From assembly GCA_902796375.1 (NCBI GenBank), contig CADBOW010000020.1, positions 1 to 21,377 of the forward strand: a DNA stretch of 21,377 bases. Direction: 5' to 3'. Position 1 is the first letter of the stretch, and each line of letters opens with the position of its first letter. Of this stretch, positions 1 through 7,597 are shown piece after piece. The notes under the pieces were generated by a model. The model was given only the letters and a program-made list of their open reading frames with translations. It was not told the DNA's origin and searched no databases. Source of the DNA: an uncultured Lachnospiraceae bacterium (lineage in GTDB: Bacteria > Bacillota > Clostridia > Lachnospirales > Lachnospiraceae). A program made the position numbers and the translations under genes.

Positions 1-3000
1 TGGTCAGCGCTGTGCGGTAGTAACGAAGAACGGACGCTACCGATCCCTCCGAATACAGGGATTCATCATAGGCGATCTCGATGGCCGGGGAATCGTCTCC
101 GTCCACGATCCGCACATAGAACGGGAACATGGCAGAGCCCTGCTCCTCCTCCTGCACACGGATCAGACCCGGCAGATCCGGCTTCTCGAAAATGCCCTTC
201 TGATAGGCATACATCAGCTCCACGGAATAATCCCATTTGGATGCGATGGAAGCGAAGGGATAGCTTTCATGGGCCACGGCCTCACGGAAATCCGCTGCGG
301 TCTTCCGGATAAATGCATCCACCGTTCCGGAGGTCAGCTCCGAGAACAGGGGCAGTGTATTTACAAACATACCATAGGTTTGCAGGAACCGGCTGTCCGT
401 CCTTCCTGCGGAAATGGTGGAGATATATACATTGTCGGAATTGGTCAGTCTGGCGGTCACATAGTACAGGGCGGACAGGAAGTAGATCGCCTCCGTAACT
501 CCCGTTCTGGAGCAGGCCTTATCCGCCAGAGCCTGGGGGAAGTCTTCCCGATAGACGGTGAGCTTTCCAACCTCCGCTCCTCCCGGCTTGTCCGGCGTCA
601 GTCTGGAGGGTGCCTCGTATTTCTCAAACAGCCGGTCGAAATAGTCCTGATCGGTCCCGAAGAAATCTCCCTTCAGCAGCTCCTTCTGGGATCGAACGAA
701 AGCGCCGTAGCCTGTCATTTCCGGCGTACAGGATCTTCCCGCCATGGCCTCCGTCAGGTCCCGAAGGAAGAGATCCAGGGAGAATCCATCAAAGATCAGA
801 TGATGGAAATCCAGGAAGAGGAACAGTGCCTTCTCCGTCCGAATGATAGTGAAGGAATACAGCGGTCCCCGGTTCAGCGGGAAGGGCGTAGCAAATTCAT
901 GCTGATAGGACAGGCATTTCTCATGGGACATCTCCAGCACCGTGATCTCCGGCTCCGTCACATCATTTCGAACTGCCATGACCTGATCCTTCACGGTCTC
1001 AAAATGAACCTGTACCGAAGGATGGGCCTTGATCACGGCCCGGATCGCATCCTTCAGCTGATTCTCATCCGTATCCGCCGAGAATTCCAGGCTGACGGGG
1101 ATATTATAAACCGTGCTGGCCGGATTCTTGACGCATTCCACATAGACGCCCAGCTGGGAAGGACTTAAGGGATACGGGGTGAAGTCATCGTCCTCCGATG
1201 CCGCTCCCGTGCCGTCCGATCTGCCCTCTCCCTTCATCCATGCGGTCAGGATCAGATTCTCCAGACCGAACAGGGTCAGTCCGCTGAAAGCATCTGCCGG
1301 GATCGCGATCCCGTAGTTCTTATACACATAGGCGGAAAGCCGTATGAAACCGATACTGGTAAGTCCCGAATACTCCAGGGGAGCGTTGCCGGAAATGCTG
1401 TCCCGTCCCGTGATGTCACAGATCTCCTTCCTCAGCTCTGCTACGAGTACATTATCCTCTCCCCGGTCCTCTTCGATCCCGGCGTCCGCAGAGATCGGAT
1501 CGGTGGTGGGATCCGGCAGTACTCTTTTATTCACCTTGCCATTCTGATTCAGGGGGATCTCATCGATCTGCATGATCCACGCCGGAACCATGTAGGGCGG
1601 CTTTCTTTCCAGAATGAAATTCTTCAGTGCCTCGATGTCCACCGTCTCGTCACTTACTATGTAGGACGCAACGGCCTTGCCTCCGGATTCTCCCAGATTC
1701 CGCGCCACCACGCAGGCATCCCGGATCCCGGGGAATTCACGGATCACTGCCTCTACCTCCGGAAGCTCGATCCGGAAACCGCGCACCTTCACCTGACCGT
1801 CATTTCGTCCGATGAAATCAATATTTCCGTCCGGAAGCAGACGAACCACATCTCCGGTACGGTAGGCCCGTGTATATCCCTCTTCCTCGCTGAAGGGGTT
1901 GGATATGAATACCTTCTCGCTCTGTTCCTTTCGGTTGAGATAACCTCTTCCCACGCCCCGGCCGGCGATCAGAAGCTCTCCCGGAACCAAAGGCGGAAGC
2001 CTTCTCATATGTTCATCCACCACGTAGCATCTGTAATTCGCACAGGGTCTTCCTATGGGCACCCGCTTGTAGAGCCGTTCCACCGGCGTGGTAGTGGTGA
2101 AGATCGTACACTCTGTGGGACCGTATCCGTTCACAAGAACCGTGGAAATATTTCTGGGGCGGACCGGAACCAGTGCCTCGCCTCCCCCCGAACAGTAACG
2201 CAGGCTGGGAACATCCGCCATGGAATAGAACTGGCGTGCCACCTGAGTAGTCATAAAGGCCACGTTGATCTCCTGCTCCCGGAACAGCTGCTCCATGGCA
2301 GGAAGATCCATCCGGATCTCCTCGGACAGGATCACCACGCACCCACCCGCAGTCAGGGTGGGATACAGATCCATCATACATGCATCGAATCCGTAGCTGG
2401 CGTAGGCCGCCACCTTCGTTCCTGCTTCGAGGCCGAATTTCTCACGATACCAGAAACAGAAATTCGTCAGATTCCCGTGCTCCAGCATAACTCCCTTGGG
2501 GGTTCCCGTGGAGCCCGAGGTATAAAGCATGATAAAAAGGTCTCCCGGCTCCGGATGTGAGGTGATCCTGTCCGCTTCCGGAAGGCTGTCGAACTCACGG
2601 GTATAGAATACCGGTCCTGCATAATCCGGTACCTTCTCCATCAGAACCTCATCCGCAATGAGAAGCTTACTGGAGGCATCCTTCATCATGAAGGAGAGAC
2701 GCTCCGGCGGATAGTCGGAAGCCAGGGGCTGATATCCCGCGCCGGTCTTCAGCACCCCCAGGGATGCCGTAACCATGTATTCCGAACGGTTGATCAGGAT
2801 GGAGACCACATCTCCCCGTCCGATCCCCTGGGAGATCAGATGGGCAGCGATTCGCTCCGAGATCCCGTCCACCTCTTTGTAGGTAAGCACCTTATCCATA
2901 TAACGAACTGCCGGAAGCTCCGGATACTTCTCCGCAGCCTCCCGGAACATGGACACAATATCCGTCCGGGGATAATCCCTGTCGGTACGGTTGAAGCTGT

Positions 3001-3751
3001 CCATTTCCGCTATGTTCCTGTCATTTACCAGAACGATATCCATCAGTACACGGCCCTTGCGGAAGCCCGCAGCGATCTCATCATACAGCTCCGCCAGACG
3101 CCGGATGGTATCCTCGGTGAAAAACTCCGCCGCATAGCGGATGGAAAGCTCATACCCTCCTTCCGCACCCTGACGGACAGACAGGAAGAAGGAACCTTCG
3201 GAGGGCTCTTCCTCCGCGGAAGCTCCGCAGGAGAAGAATACATTCGGTGTGAAACCGTATTCCCGGTAAAGCTCCGTAAGGTCTGCATCCTTACGTCCCT
3301 TCAGATCCTCCATCAGAGCCCACAGCTCCTGACGGAATACCCCCGACTCCTGATCATCCTTCGGTTCCGCAACCAGAGGGATCACAACCCCCTGATCCTT
3401 CACGTAAAACAGAACCTGCTTCTGGCTGCATACCAGATGCAGAAAATAAGCATACGCCCCGAGGAACATGCTGTCTTCCCACTGCACCCCGGCCTTCCCC
3501 TTCTTGGATCTCCGGAATATGCCGTAGGTTCCCTTCTTCTGGACAAGCGCCGGATCGTCATCCGCATAAAGCTCGGTCTCGCCGTCAACCCGGTCCAGCA
3601 GCTCACGGAACACCTGCAGATCCCGGGATGCATCCTGCTGCGCCTGGGATGCGTCCTGCTGCGCCTGGGATGCATCCTGTTGCGGCGCACCCTGCTGCGA
3701 CTGCGACACTCCGGTTTCCATTTCCCCTGTGATCTTCCTTGTATCCTCCAT
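1..3751 (-). CDS. Nonribosomal peptide synthetase (partial, 3' end outside window)
   Basis: At least 1250 residues, open at the left edge. Order: a Gln/Ala/Asp/Ser-rich N-terminus (about 1-45); what looks like only the C-terminal half of a condensation domain (about 50-270); an adenylation domain (about 285-750) with core motifs YTSGSTGTPKG near 410, FDACMMD with Asp456, NGYGPTE, YRTGD, and the NGKVNK lysine motif near 735; a carrier domain with GLTSIGF, Ser799 being the phosphopantetheine site; then a second condensation domain with an intact HHLIFDG (His983, His984, Asp988). It would activate one amino acid as an adenylate, load it on the carrier and condense it onward. The start at 3751 has AAAGGAG eight bases upstream; the in-frame ATG at 3775 has no such site. 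It follows the acyltransferase-like gene by 43 bp, so is the third visible gene of that operon. Product unknown. The NRPS call is certain; the truncated first domain is by inspection. Confidence 0.95.
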   Translation of the reverse strand, partial: MEDTRKITGEMETGVSQSQQGAPQQDASQAQQDASQAQQDASRDLQVFRELLDRVDGETELYADDDPALVQKKGTYGIFRRSKKGKAGVQWEDSMFLGAYAYFLHLVCSQKQVLFYVKDQGVVIPLVAEPKDDQESGVFRQELWALMEDLKGRKDADLTELYREYGFTPNVFFSCGASAEEEPSEGSFFLSVRQGAEGGYELSIRYAAEFFTEDTIRRLAELYDEIAAGFRKGRVLMDIVLVNDRNIAEMDSFNRTDRDYPRTDIVSMFREAAEKYPELPAVRYMDKVLTYKEVDGISERIAAHLISQGIGRGDVVSILINRSEYMVTASLGVLKTGAGYQPLASDYPPERLSFMMKDASSKLLIADEVLMEKVPDYAGPVFYTREFDSLPEADRITSHPEPGDLFIMLYTSGSTGTPKGVMLEHGNLTNFCFWYREKFGLEAGTKVAAYASYGFDACMMDLYPTLTAGGCVVILSEEIRMDLPAMEQLFREQEINVAFMTTQVARQFYSMADVPSLRYCSGGGEALVPVRPRNISTVLVNGYGPTECTIFTTTTPVERLYKRVPIGRPCANYRCYVVDEHMRRLPPLVPGELLIAGRGVGRGYLNRKEQSEKVFISNPFSEEEGYTRAYRTGDVVRLLPDGNIDFIGRNDGQVKVRGFRIELPEVEAVIREFPGIRDACVVARNLGESGGKAVASYIVSDETVDIEALKNFILERKPPYMVPAWIMQIDEIPLNQNGKVNKRVLPDPTTDPISADAGIEEDRGEDNVLVAELRKEICDITGRDSISGNAPLEYSGLTSIGFIRLSAYVYKNYGIAIPADAFSGLTLFGLENLILTAWMKGEGRSDGTGAASEDDDFTPYPLSPSQLGVYVECVKNPASTVYNIPVSLEFSADTDENQLKDAIRAVIKAHPSVQVHFETVKDQVMAVRNDVTEPEITVLEMSHEKCLSYQHEFATPFPLNRGPLYSFTIIRTEKALFLFLDFHHLIFDGFSLDLFLRDLTEAMAGRSCTPEMTGYGAFVRSQKELLKGDFFGTDQDYFDRLFEKYEAPSRLTPDKPGGAEVGKLTVYREDFPQALADKACSRTGVTEAIYFLSALYYVTARLTNSDNVYISTISAGRTDSRFLQTYGMFVNTLPLFSELTSGTVDAFIRKTAADFREAVAHESYPFASIASKWDYSVELMYAYQKGIFEKPDLPGLIRVQEEEQGSAMFPFYVRIVDGDDSPAIEIAYDESLYSEGSVASVLRYYRTALT
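3625..3687. repeat. Three tandem 21-nt units inside the NRPS N-terminus
   Basis: Three consecutive 21-nt copies (3625-3645, 3646-3666, 3667-3687) differ at only a few positions. On the minus strand they encode repeats of Q-D-A-S-Q-A-Q. The unit keeps the reading frame, so copy-number change would only lengthen or shorten a probably disordered N-terminal tail. Confidence 0.85.
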
Positions 3752-3794
3752 ATCCCCTTCTCCTTTGTTAGTCATTTATACTGTATCCGTCAGT

Positions 3795-5057
3795 CTATTC
3801 CGGTCTCGGAAAGAACGCCGTATCGATCTTCGCCTTCGGGCGCACTTCATAAGAAATGCCGTAGTTCCGTAATTCCTCGCAGAAAAGCTTCAGAAATGTA
3901 TCATCATCAAAGACCTGCTGCAGTGTAAGACACAGCTTTCCTGCCACTGCAACCATACCGATGTACAGATCGTTCACCGGCGGAACATGGGTCCAGAATT
4001 CCTTTATATACCCCTGGGTCGCGGGATATTTCCACTGTCCCAGATAACTGACCATACAGGTCTGCGCCCGGGCGTCCGCATCGATCAGCTCCGCAAAGGC
4101 CGCATTTTTCGCCTCCTTGGACTGATGCTTCTTCAGGATATCCTCGCACACCGCCTTCTTGATGGAAAGATCATTTCTGACCTCATCCGGATCGGTGTGA
4201 TACATGGTCACGCCCCGTAGTACCGTATTCTGCACCAGGAAGGGCTGGGCCTTCAGCTTGTCATCATAGACGAAATGCGCCCCATCCAGACAGTTATGAT
4301 ATGTTTCCGTGGCCTGCAGCATGGGCCTGCCGTTTATGATATAGGTGCAGATAATGGGCTTCTTCCGTTCCGGAAACCATTTATCCAGCGCACGCATCAT
4401 CAGAAGCGACACCATGGTTCCCGGCGATCCGTCCCGGACAGAGGAGAATTTCACAAATGCCTTCTCCGGAAGCAGGATATCGTACTGCACCGGCCGATCA
4501 CTCCTGAGCCCTCCGTCCTTCGTCAGGGAGAAGCCTTCCGGAGGCTCTTCACCGTCCAGATCCTCCAGGGAAGCGGCGGTCAGCTGATCCACCGGATCCT
4601 CCCATTCACAGGAAAGGAGCTCATCCTCCAGTGTCCGGATCCCCGTGTGATCCGTAACGCCGTACCGGAGATTGCAGTAATAAAAAAGCAGTGTGGAATA
4701 CAGCTTGTATAACCCGATCCCGTCCGCATAGCCGTGGTAGGCGTCCAGCAGGATCCGGTCATCCATATAGCACACTGCCCATACATGATAATTCGTTTCC
4801 TTCGTGTTCAGATAGATCCGGTCATCCGTGTGAAACAGACAGACCGGCTCCGTATTCACCTCATAATAATACTCGGTCTCCGTCTGATCCATCCGCACGG
4901 AAAAATACGGAAACCTTTGTTCCGTCTTCCGAAGTGCCTGTTCCAGAAGGTCTCCGTCGATGGGATCCTTCATTTTCACGATCAGTCTCACCGCATAATC
5001 ATAGTTTTTTCCGTAACATCCGTATACGGAATCCACATCCCCCATGGTAATCTTCAT
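3795..5057 (-). CDS. Stand-alone condensation/alcohol-acetyltransferase-fold protein
   Basis: 420 residues, the size of a single chloramphenicol-acetyltransferase-fold condensation or AATase/PapA-type acyltransferase. The catalytic-type motif is YHGYADG, giving His108 and Asp112 in HxxxDG; the first His of the classical HHxxxDG is Tyr107. The rest (Pro32-Ile33 strand, LLEQALRKTEQRFP helix, later INGRPML segment) fits the family in order and spacing. No carrier or adenylation domain and no signal peptide, so it should be cytosolic. GGAGGAGG lies eight bases before the ATG. It sits 33 bp after the EAL gene and 43 bp before the NRPS. It may supply the acyl transfer or condensation step that the half C domain at the NRPS N-terminus cannot, or release or acylate the product. 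Substrates cannot be read from sequence. Confidence 0.8.
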   Translation of the reverse strand: MKITMGDVDSVYGCYGKNYDYAVRLIVKMKDPIDGDLLEQALRKTEQRFPYFSVRMDQTETEYYYEVNTEPVCLFHTDDRIYLNTKETNYHVWAVCYMDDRILLDAYHGYADGIGLYKLYSTLLFYYCNLRYGVTDHTGIRTLEDELLSCEWEDPVDQLTAASLEDLDGEEPPEGFSLTKDGGLRSDRPVQYDILLPEKAFVKFSSVRDGSPGTMVSLLMMRALDKWFPERKKPIICTYIINGRPMLQATETYHNCLDGAHFVYDDKLKAQPFLVQNTVLRGVTMYHTDPDEVRNDLSIKKAVCEDILKKHQSKEAKNAAFAELIDADARAQTCMVSYLGQWKYPATQGYIKEFWTHVPPVNDLYIGMVAVAGKLCLTLQQVFDDDTFLKLFCEELRNYGISYEVRPKAKIDTAFFPRPE

Positions 5058-5090
5058 TCAGTTAACCTCCTCCGGTTGTAATACAGTTTC

Positions 5091-7016
5091 TCAGACGGGT
5101 TCTCTCCCCTTGGAAATGTATTTTACAAATTCGTCTCTCGGGATCGGCTTCGAGAAATAGAAGCCCTGCAGATAATCCACCTTCAGCTCCTCGAGCAGCC
5201 GGATCTGCTTCACCGTCTCAACCCCCTCCACCAGGATCTTCTTGTTCATCTGCTGGATCATACGAATGGTATTTTCCAGGATCACCATACCCAGAGTACT
5301 CTTCTCTGCACCCCACAGAATACTCTTATCGATCTTGATCACATCCAGATTCAGGGAGAAGACCGCGCTGACATTGGAATATCCCGTTCCGTAATCATCC
5401 ATGGAGAAGAGGAAGCCCTCATCCTTCAGTCTCCGGATCACCGTACTGAGGGTATCATAATCATCTGCAGCGATGGATTCCGTGATCTCGAAGTTGATCA
5501 TCCCCCGGTCCACCTCATAGCGTTCCAGGATCCGGTCGATGCTCTCCACAAATCCGGGTCGCATGCACTGCAGCACGGAAAGATTCACATTGATATTATC
5601 GATTCCGTATTTCTTCGGGATACCGGTCTTCAGGAACCGGCATACCTCCTCCAGCACAAATTCATCGATATCGTCGATCAGTCCGCTCTGCTCCGCTATG
5701 GGGATAAATTCATCCGGATACAGATTCCCCAGTTCCTTATCACGCATACGGATCAGGGCCTCTGCTCCATGCAGCTTCCCGTCGATATGATATGTGGGCT
5801 GATAGTAGACCTCATAACTGTTCTCCGCAAATCCCCGGGAGATGGCGTCCTCGATGGTCTGCCGCCGCATGATGAAATCCAGATCCGCCCCCTTCATGAT
5901 CCGCTTTTCTTCCTTCTCGGGCATGGGGCTGTCGATCATATAGAACAGCTCGGAGGCCTTGGAGATCTGCTTCGGCACCTCCGCTACGATCACGGCAGCA
6001 TTCAGCTGGATGCTGAATTCCCCGTAATCCCACGGCTTCTCAAAACGCTTTGCGATATCCTCCGCCAGTGCATATACCTTCTCCTCCGGCTGATCGTAGA
6101 GGGTCAGGACAAATGTATTCTTCTCCGGCACATAGATATAATACCGCTTCACGATGGACTTCAGATATCCGGAAATGATCTCCGCGATCACATTACTCTC
6201 TCCGGATCCCACCAGTCGGTTCACCAGATCATAGTTATGGATCCGGATCAGGATCAGATGCAGCTTCCGCTCATGCTTGAGACAGCTGCAGATATCCAGA
6301 TTCAGGGCGGTCCGGTTGTAGAAGCCCATCCCGATATCGATACGGTCATCTTCATTTTCCACCGACATCATGACTCCGGTGAAGCCTATGGCCTCGGACA
6401 GGACCTCCACCTTGAGATCCTTGTTGATCAGCTGTGCCAGAACTCCCACCGCCACCATGACGAAGAAGAATACCAGGGCGGTCCGCCGCTTGCCGGAGAT
6501 AACCTTCCATGAGGTTCCAACTACGATAAAGGACAGCACATAGTAGAACAGGGCTGCGACATAGATCAGGATCTCGCCCCACTCACGATGGAACACATGG
6601 TTCTCATCCACACTCCATACGAAAGATGTCAGCGGATTCAGCAGTGCAAGCAGCTCCGTAAAGAAAAACGGCATGGAGAGCAGAAGCATCTTCCGGTTGG
6701 CCAGCCGCGTTGATACGAAGCTCACATTGGATACATAATAGAAAAACAGGGGACAGAGTGCCGTATGGGTAGCGAAATAGAGATATCTGCTGAGCTCCAC
6801 GGCCCTGGCTGCATTATCCAGAATCAGCGAATCCGCTCCGAATATGGCAGTGACTATACTGGTTATGGAATTCATCAGCAGGATACAAAGAATCGCAATA
6901 AAGAAACGGTTCTGGAGCTTGTCCGTCCGTTTCTGAATGAATGTATAGATTAAATTGACGATACATATAAGCAGCGACGACAGCGCCACCCCAAGAGAAA
7001 ATGAATAATCCAGCAT
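5091..7016 (-). CDS. Membrane-bound EAL-domain c-di-GMP phosphodiesterase
   Basis: 641 residues. About 1-220 is a multi-pass membrane region with several hydrophobic helices (for example near 5-25, 38-60, 110-130 and 180-205). About 225-365 resembles a GGDEF fold without the GGDEF signature, so is unlikely to make c-di-GMP. About 385-635 is an EAL domain with the usual catalytic set visible: GAEALIR (Glu419), NVNLS, FEITES, MDDYGTGYSN, IKIDKS, VEGVET and QGFYFSKP. It is therefore expected to hydrolyse cyclic di-GMP to pGpG in the cytoplasm, perhaps in response to a membrane signal. It is the first gene of the operon leading into the acyltransferase-like and NRPS genes. GAGGG lies five bases before the ATG. 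Function call is firm; the signal sensed is unknown. Confidence 0.92.
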   Translation of the reverse strand: MLDYSFSLGVALSSLLICIVNLIYTFIQKRTDKLQNRFFIAILCILLMNSITSIVTAIFGADSLILDNAARAVELSRYLYFATHTALCPLFFYYVSNVSFVSTRLANRKMLLLSMPFFFTELLALLNPLTSFVWSVDENHVFHREWGEILIYVAALFYYVLSFIVVGTSWKVISGKRRTALVFFFVMVAVGVLAQLINKDLKVEVLSEAIGFTGVMMSVENEDDRIDIGMGFYNRTALNLDICSCLKHERKLHLILIRIHNYDLVNRLVGSGESNVIAEIISGYLKSIVKRYYIYVPEKNTFVLTLYDQPEEKVYALAEDIAKRFEKPWDYGEFSIQLNAAVIVAEVPKQISKASELFYMIDSPMPEKEEKRIMKGADLDFIMRRQTIEDAISRGFAENSYEVYYQPTYHIDGKLHGAEALIRMRDKELGNLYPDEFIPIAEQSGLIDDIDEFVLEEVCRFLKTGIPKKYGIDNINVNLSVLQCMRPGFVESIDRILERYEVDRGMINFEITESIAADDYDTLSTVIRRLKDEGFLFSMDDYGTGYSNVSAVFSLNLDVIKIDKSILWGAEKSTLGMVILENTIRMIQQMNKKILVEGVETVKQIRLLEELKVDYLQGFYFSKPIPRDEFVKYISKGREPV

Positions 7017-7051
7017 AGCACCCTCTCATTCTTCTCTTTATATAGTCATCC

Positions 7052-7093
7052 GATGCCGGTCCCGGGATACACGGTGCATTCCCGAATGGCATC
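7052..7093 (-). promoter_or_regulatory. Stem-loop in the 5' leader of the EAL/NRPS operon
   Basis: The arms GATGCC/GGCATC (7052-7057 with 7088-7093) enclose an inner stem of CGGGA/TCCCG (7063-7067 with 7080-7084) and a 12-nt loop. It lies between the predicted promoter and the EAL start codon, within the transcript. It does not match the conserved cores of c-di-GMP-I or -II riboswitches as I know them. It could affect mRNA stability or act as an unknown regulatory element. Confidence 0.5.
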
Positions 7094-7131
7094 GCTCGTC
7101 TCAGTAAGCCGCAACATCCGCAGATAGTGAT

Positions 7132-7160
7132 ATTATAGCATGAAACGCCTGCAGAAACAA
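7132..7160 (-). promoter_or_regulatory. Sigma-A-type promoter of the EAL-acyltransferase-NRPS operon
   Basis: On the minus strand TTGTTT (7155-7160) and a perfect TATAAT (7132-7137) are 17 bp apart, with an extended -10 TG one base upstream of the TATAAT. Transcription would start near 7125, leaving a leader of about 110 nt before the ATG at 7016. It lies just after the stop codon of the small membrane-protein gene. Confidence 0.75.
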
Positions 7161-7164
7161 CGAT

Positions 7165-7500
7165 TCATCCCGCAGCATCCGGATTAAAATCGATCTGCGG
7201 TATGTCCTGTCCTCTCTCCACTGAGAAGTGAAAATAAACCGACGGACAGGTATACAAATATAATACCTGTCCGTCCGAATCAAACTGTGTATTCTCTTCC
7301 TGAATTCCTGTGATCCCATGATCTCCGGTCAGATCTCCGATGGTATGTCTGTCCCGGGGAGGATCCGACTGAACCGACTGGGTGTATCCCACGTGCTGAT
7401 CCAGCCCATTGGCCTTCAGCCATATCCGGGTTGCAAGTGCCAGTAGGATCACCGCTGCAGCCAACAACAGGAAAGTGAAAAATATCTTACGTTTGTCCAT
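7165..7500 (-). CDS. Small single-pass membrane protein of unknown function
   Basis: 111 residues. The start is taken at the ATG at 7500, which has GAGG six bases upstream, rather than the in-frame GTG at 7512. A short basic N-terminus (MDKRK) precedes one hydrophobic helix (about 6-26), either an uncleaved signal anchor or a signal peptide; there is no lipobox Cys. The remaining 80 or so residues are hydrophilic and probably outside, rich in Asp, Gln and Gly, with a single Cys in a YTCPSVYFHF stretch. I do not recognise a family. It lies between the fatty-acid kinase gene and the EAL operon, with a possible regulated promoter of its own. Confidence 0.65.
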   Translation of the reverse strand: MDKRKIFFTFLLLAAAVILLALATRIWLKANGLDQHVGYTQSVQSDPPRDRHTIGDLTGDHGITGIQEENTQFDSDGQVLYLYTCPSVYFHFSVERGQDIPQIDFNPDAAG

Positions 7501-7545
7501 ACATAACCTCACATCATACTTTAAGTCTGCTTGCCTTCCTTGTCA

Positions 7546-7578
7546 TTTATAACAAACCAAAGTGACTTTAAAGTGACT
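7546..7578 (-). promoter_or_regulatory. Candidate activated promoter with 11-bp-spaced direct repeats
   Basis: On the minus strand two copies of AGTCACTTT start 11 bp apart (plus strand 7570-7578 and 7559-7567). They are followed by a TATAAA -10-like element (7546-7551). The position 17 bp upstream of that -10 has a poor -35 and falls at the junction of the repeats. Direct repeats one helical turn apart over the -35 region are the usual layout of an OmpR/PhoB-family operator. The regulator is unknown; the OmpR-type regulator at 10412-11086 is a candidate. Confidence 0.45.
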
Positions 7579-7597
7579 ATGAGGTTTTTTTCGAATA

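Noticed and set aside
3752..3775. Earlier NRPS start at the in-frame ATG at 3775
   Set aside because: It has no ribosome site, while the ATG at 3751 has AAAGGAG at an ideal distance.
2840..3928. 362-codon plus-strand open frame, and other long plus-strand frames at 269-1168, 7667-8992 and 9411-10388
   Set aside because: All are antisense to clearly recognised genes (NRPS, FakA, histidine kinase) and lack family motifs.
6814..7092. Possible leader peptide starting at 7092 before the EAL gene
   Set aside because: No ribosome site before its ATG, and most of it overlaps the EAL gene out of frame.
7052..7125. Cyclic-di-GMP riboswitch in the EAL leader
   Set aside because: The conserved core and tetraloop-receptor sequences of class I and the core of class II are not present; only a plain two-part stem is seen.
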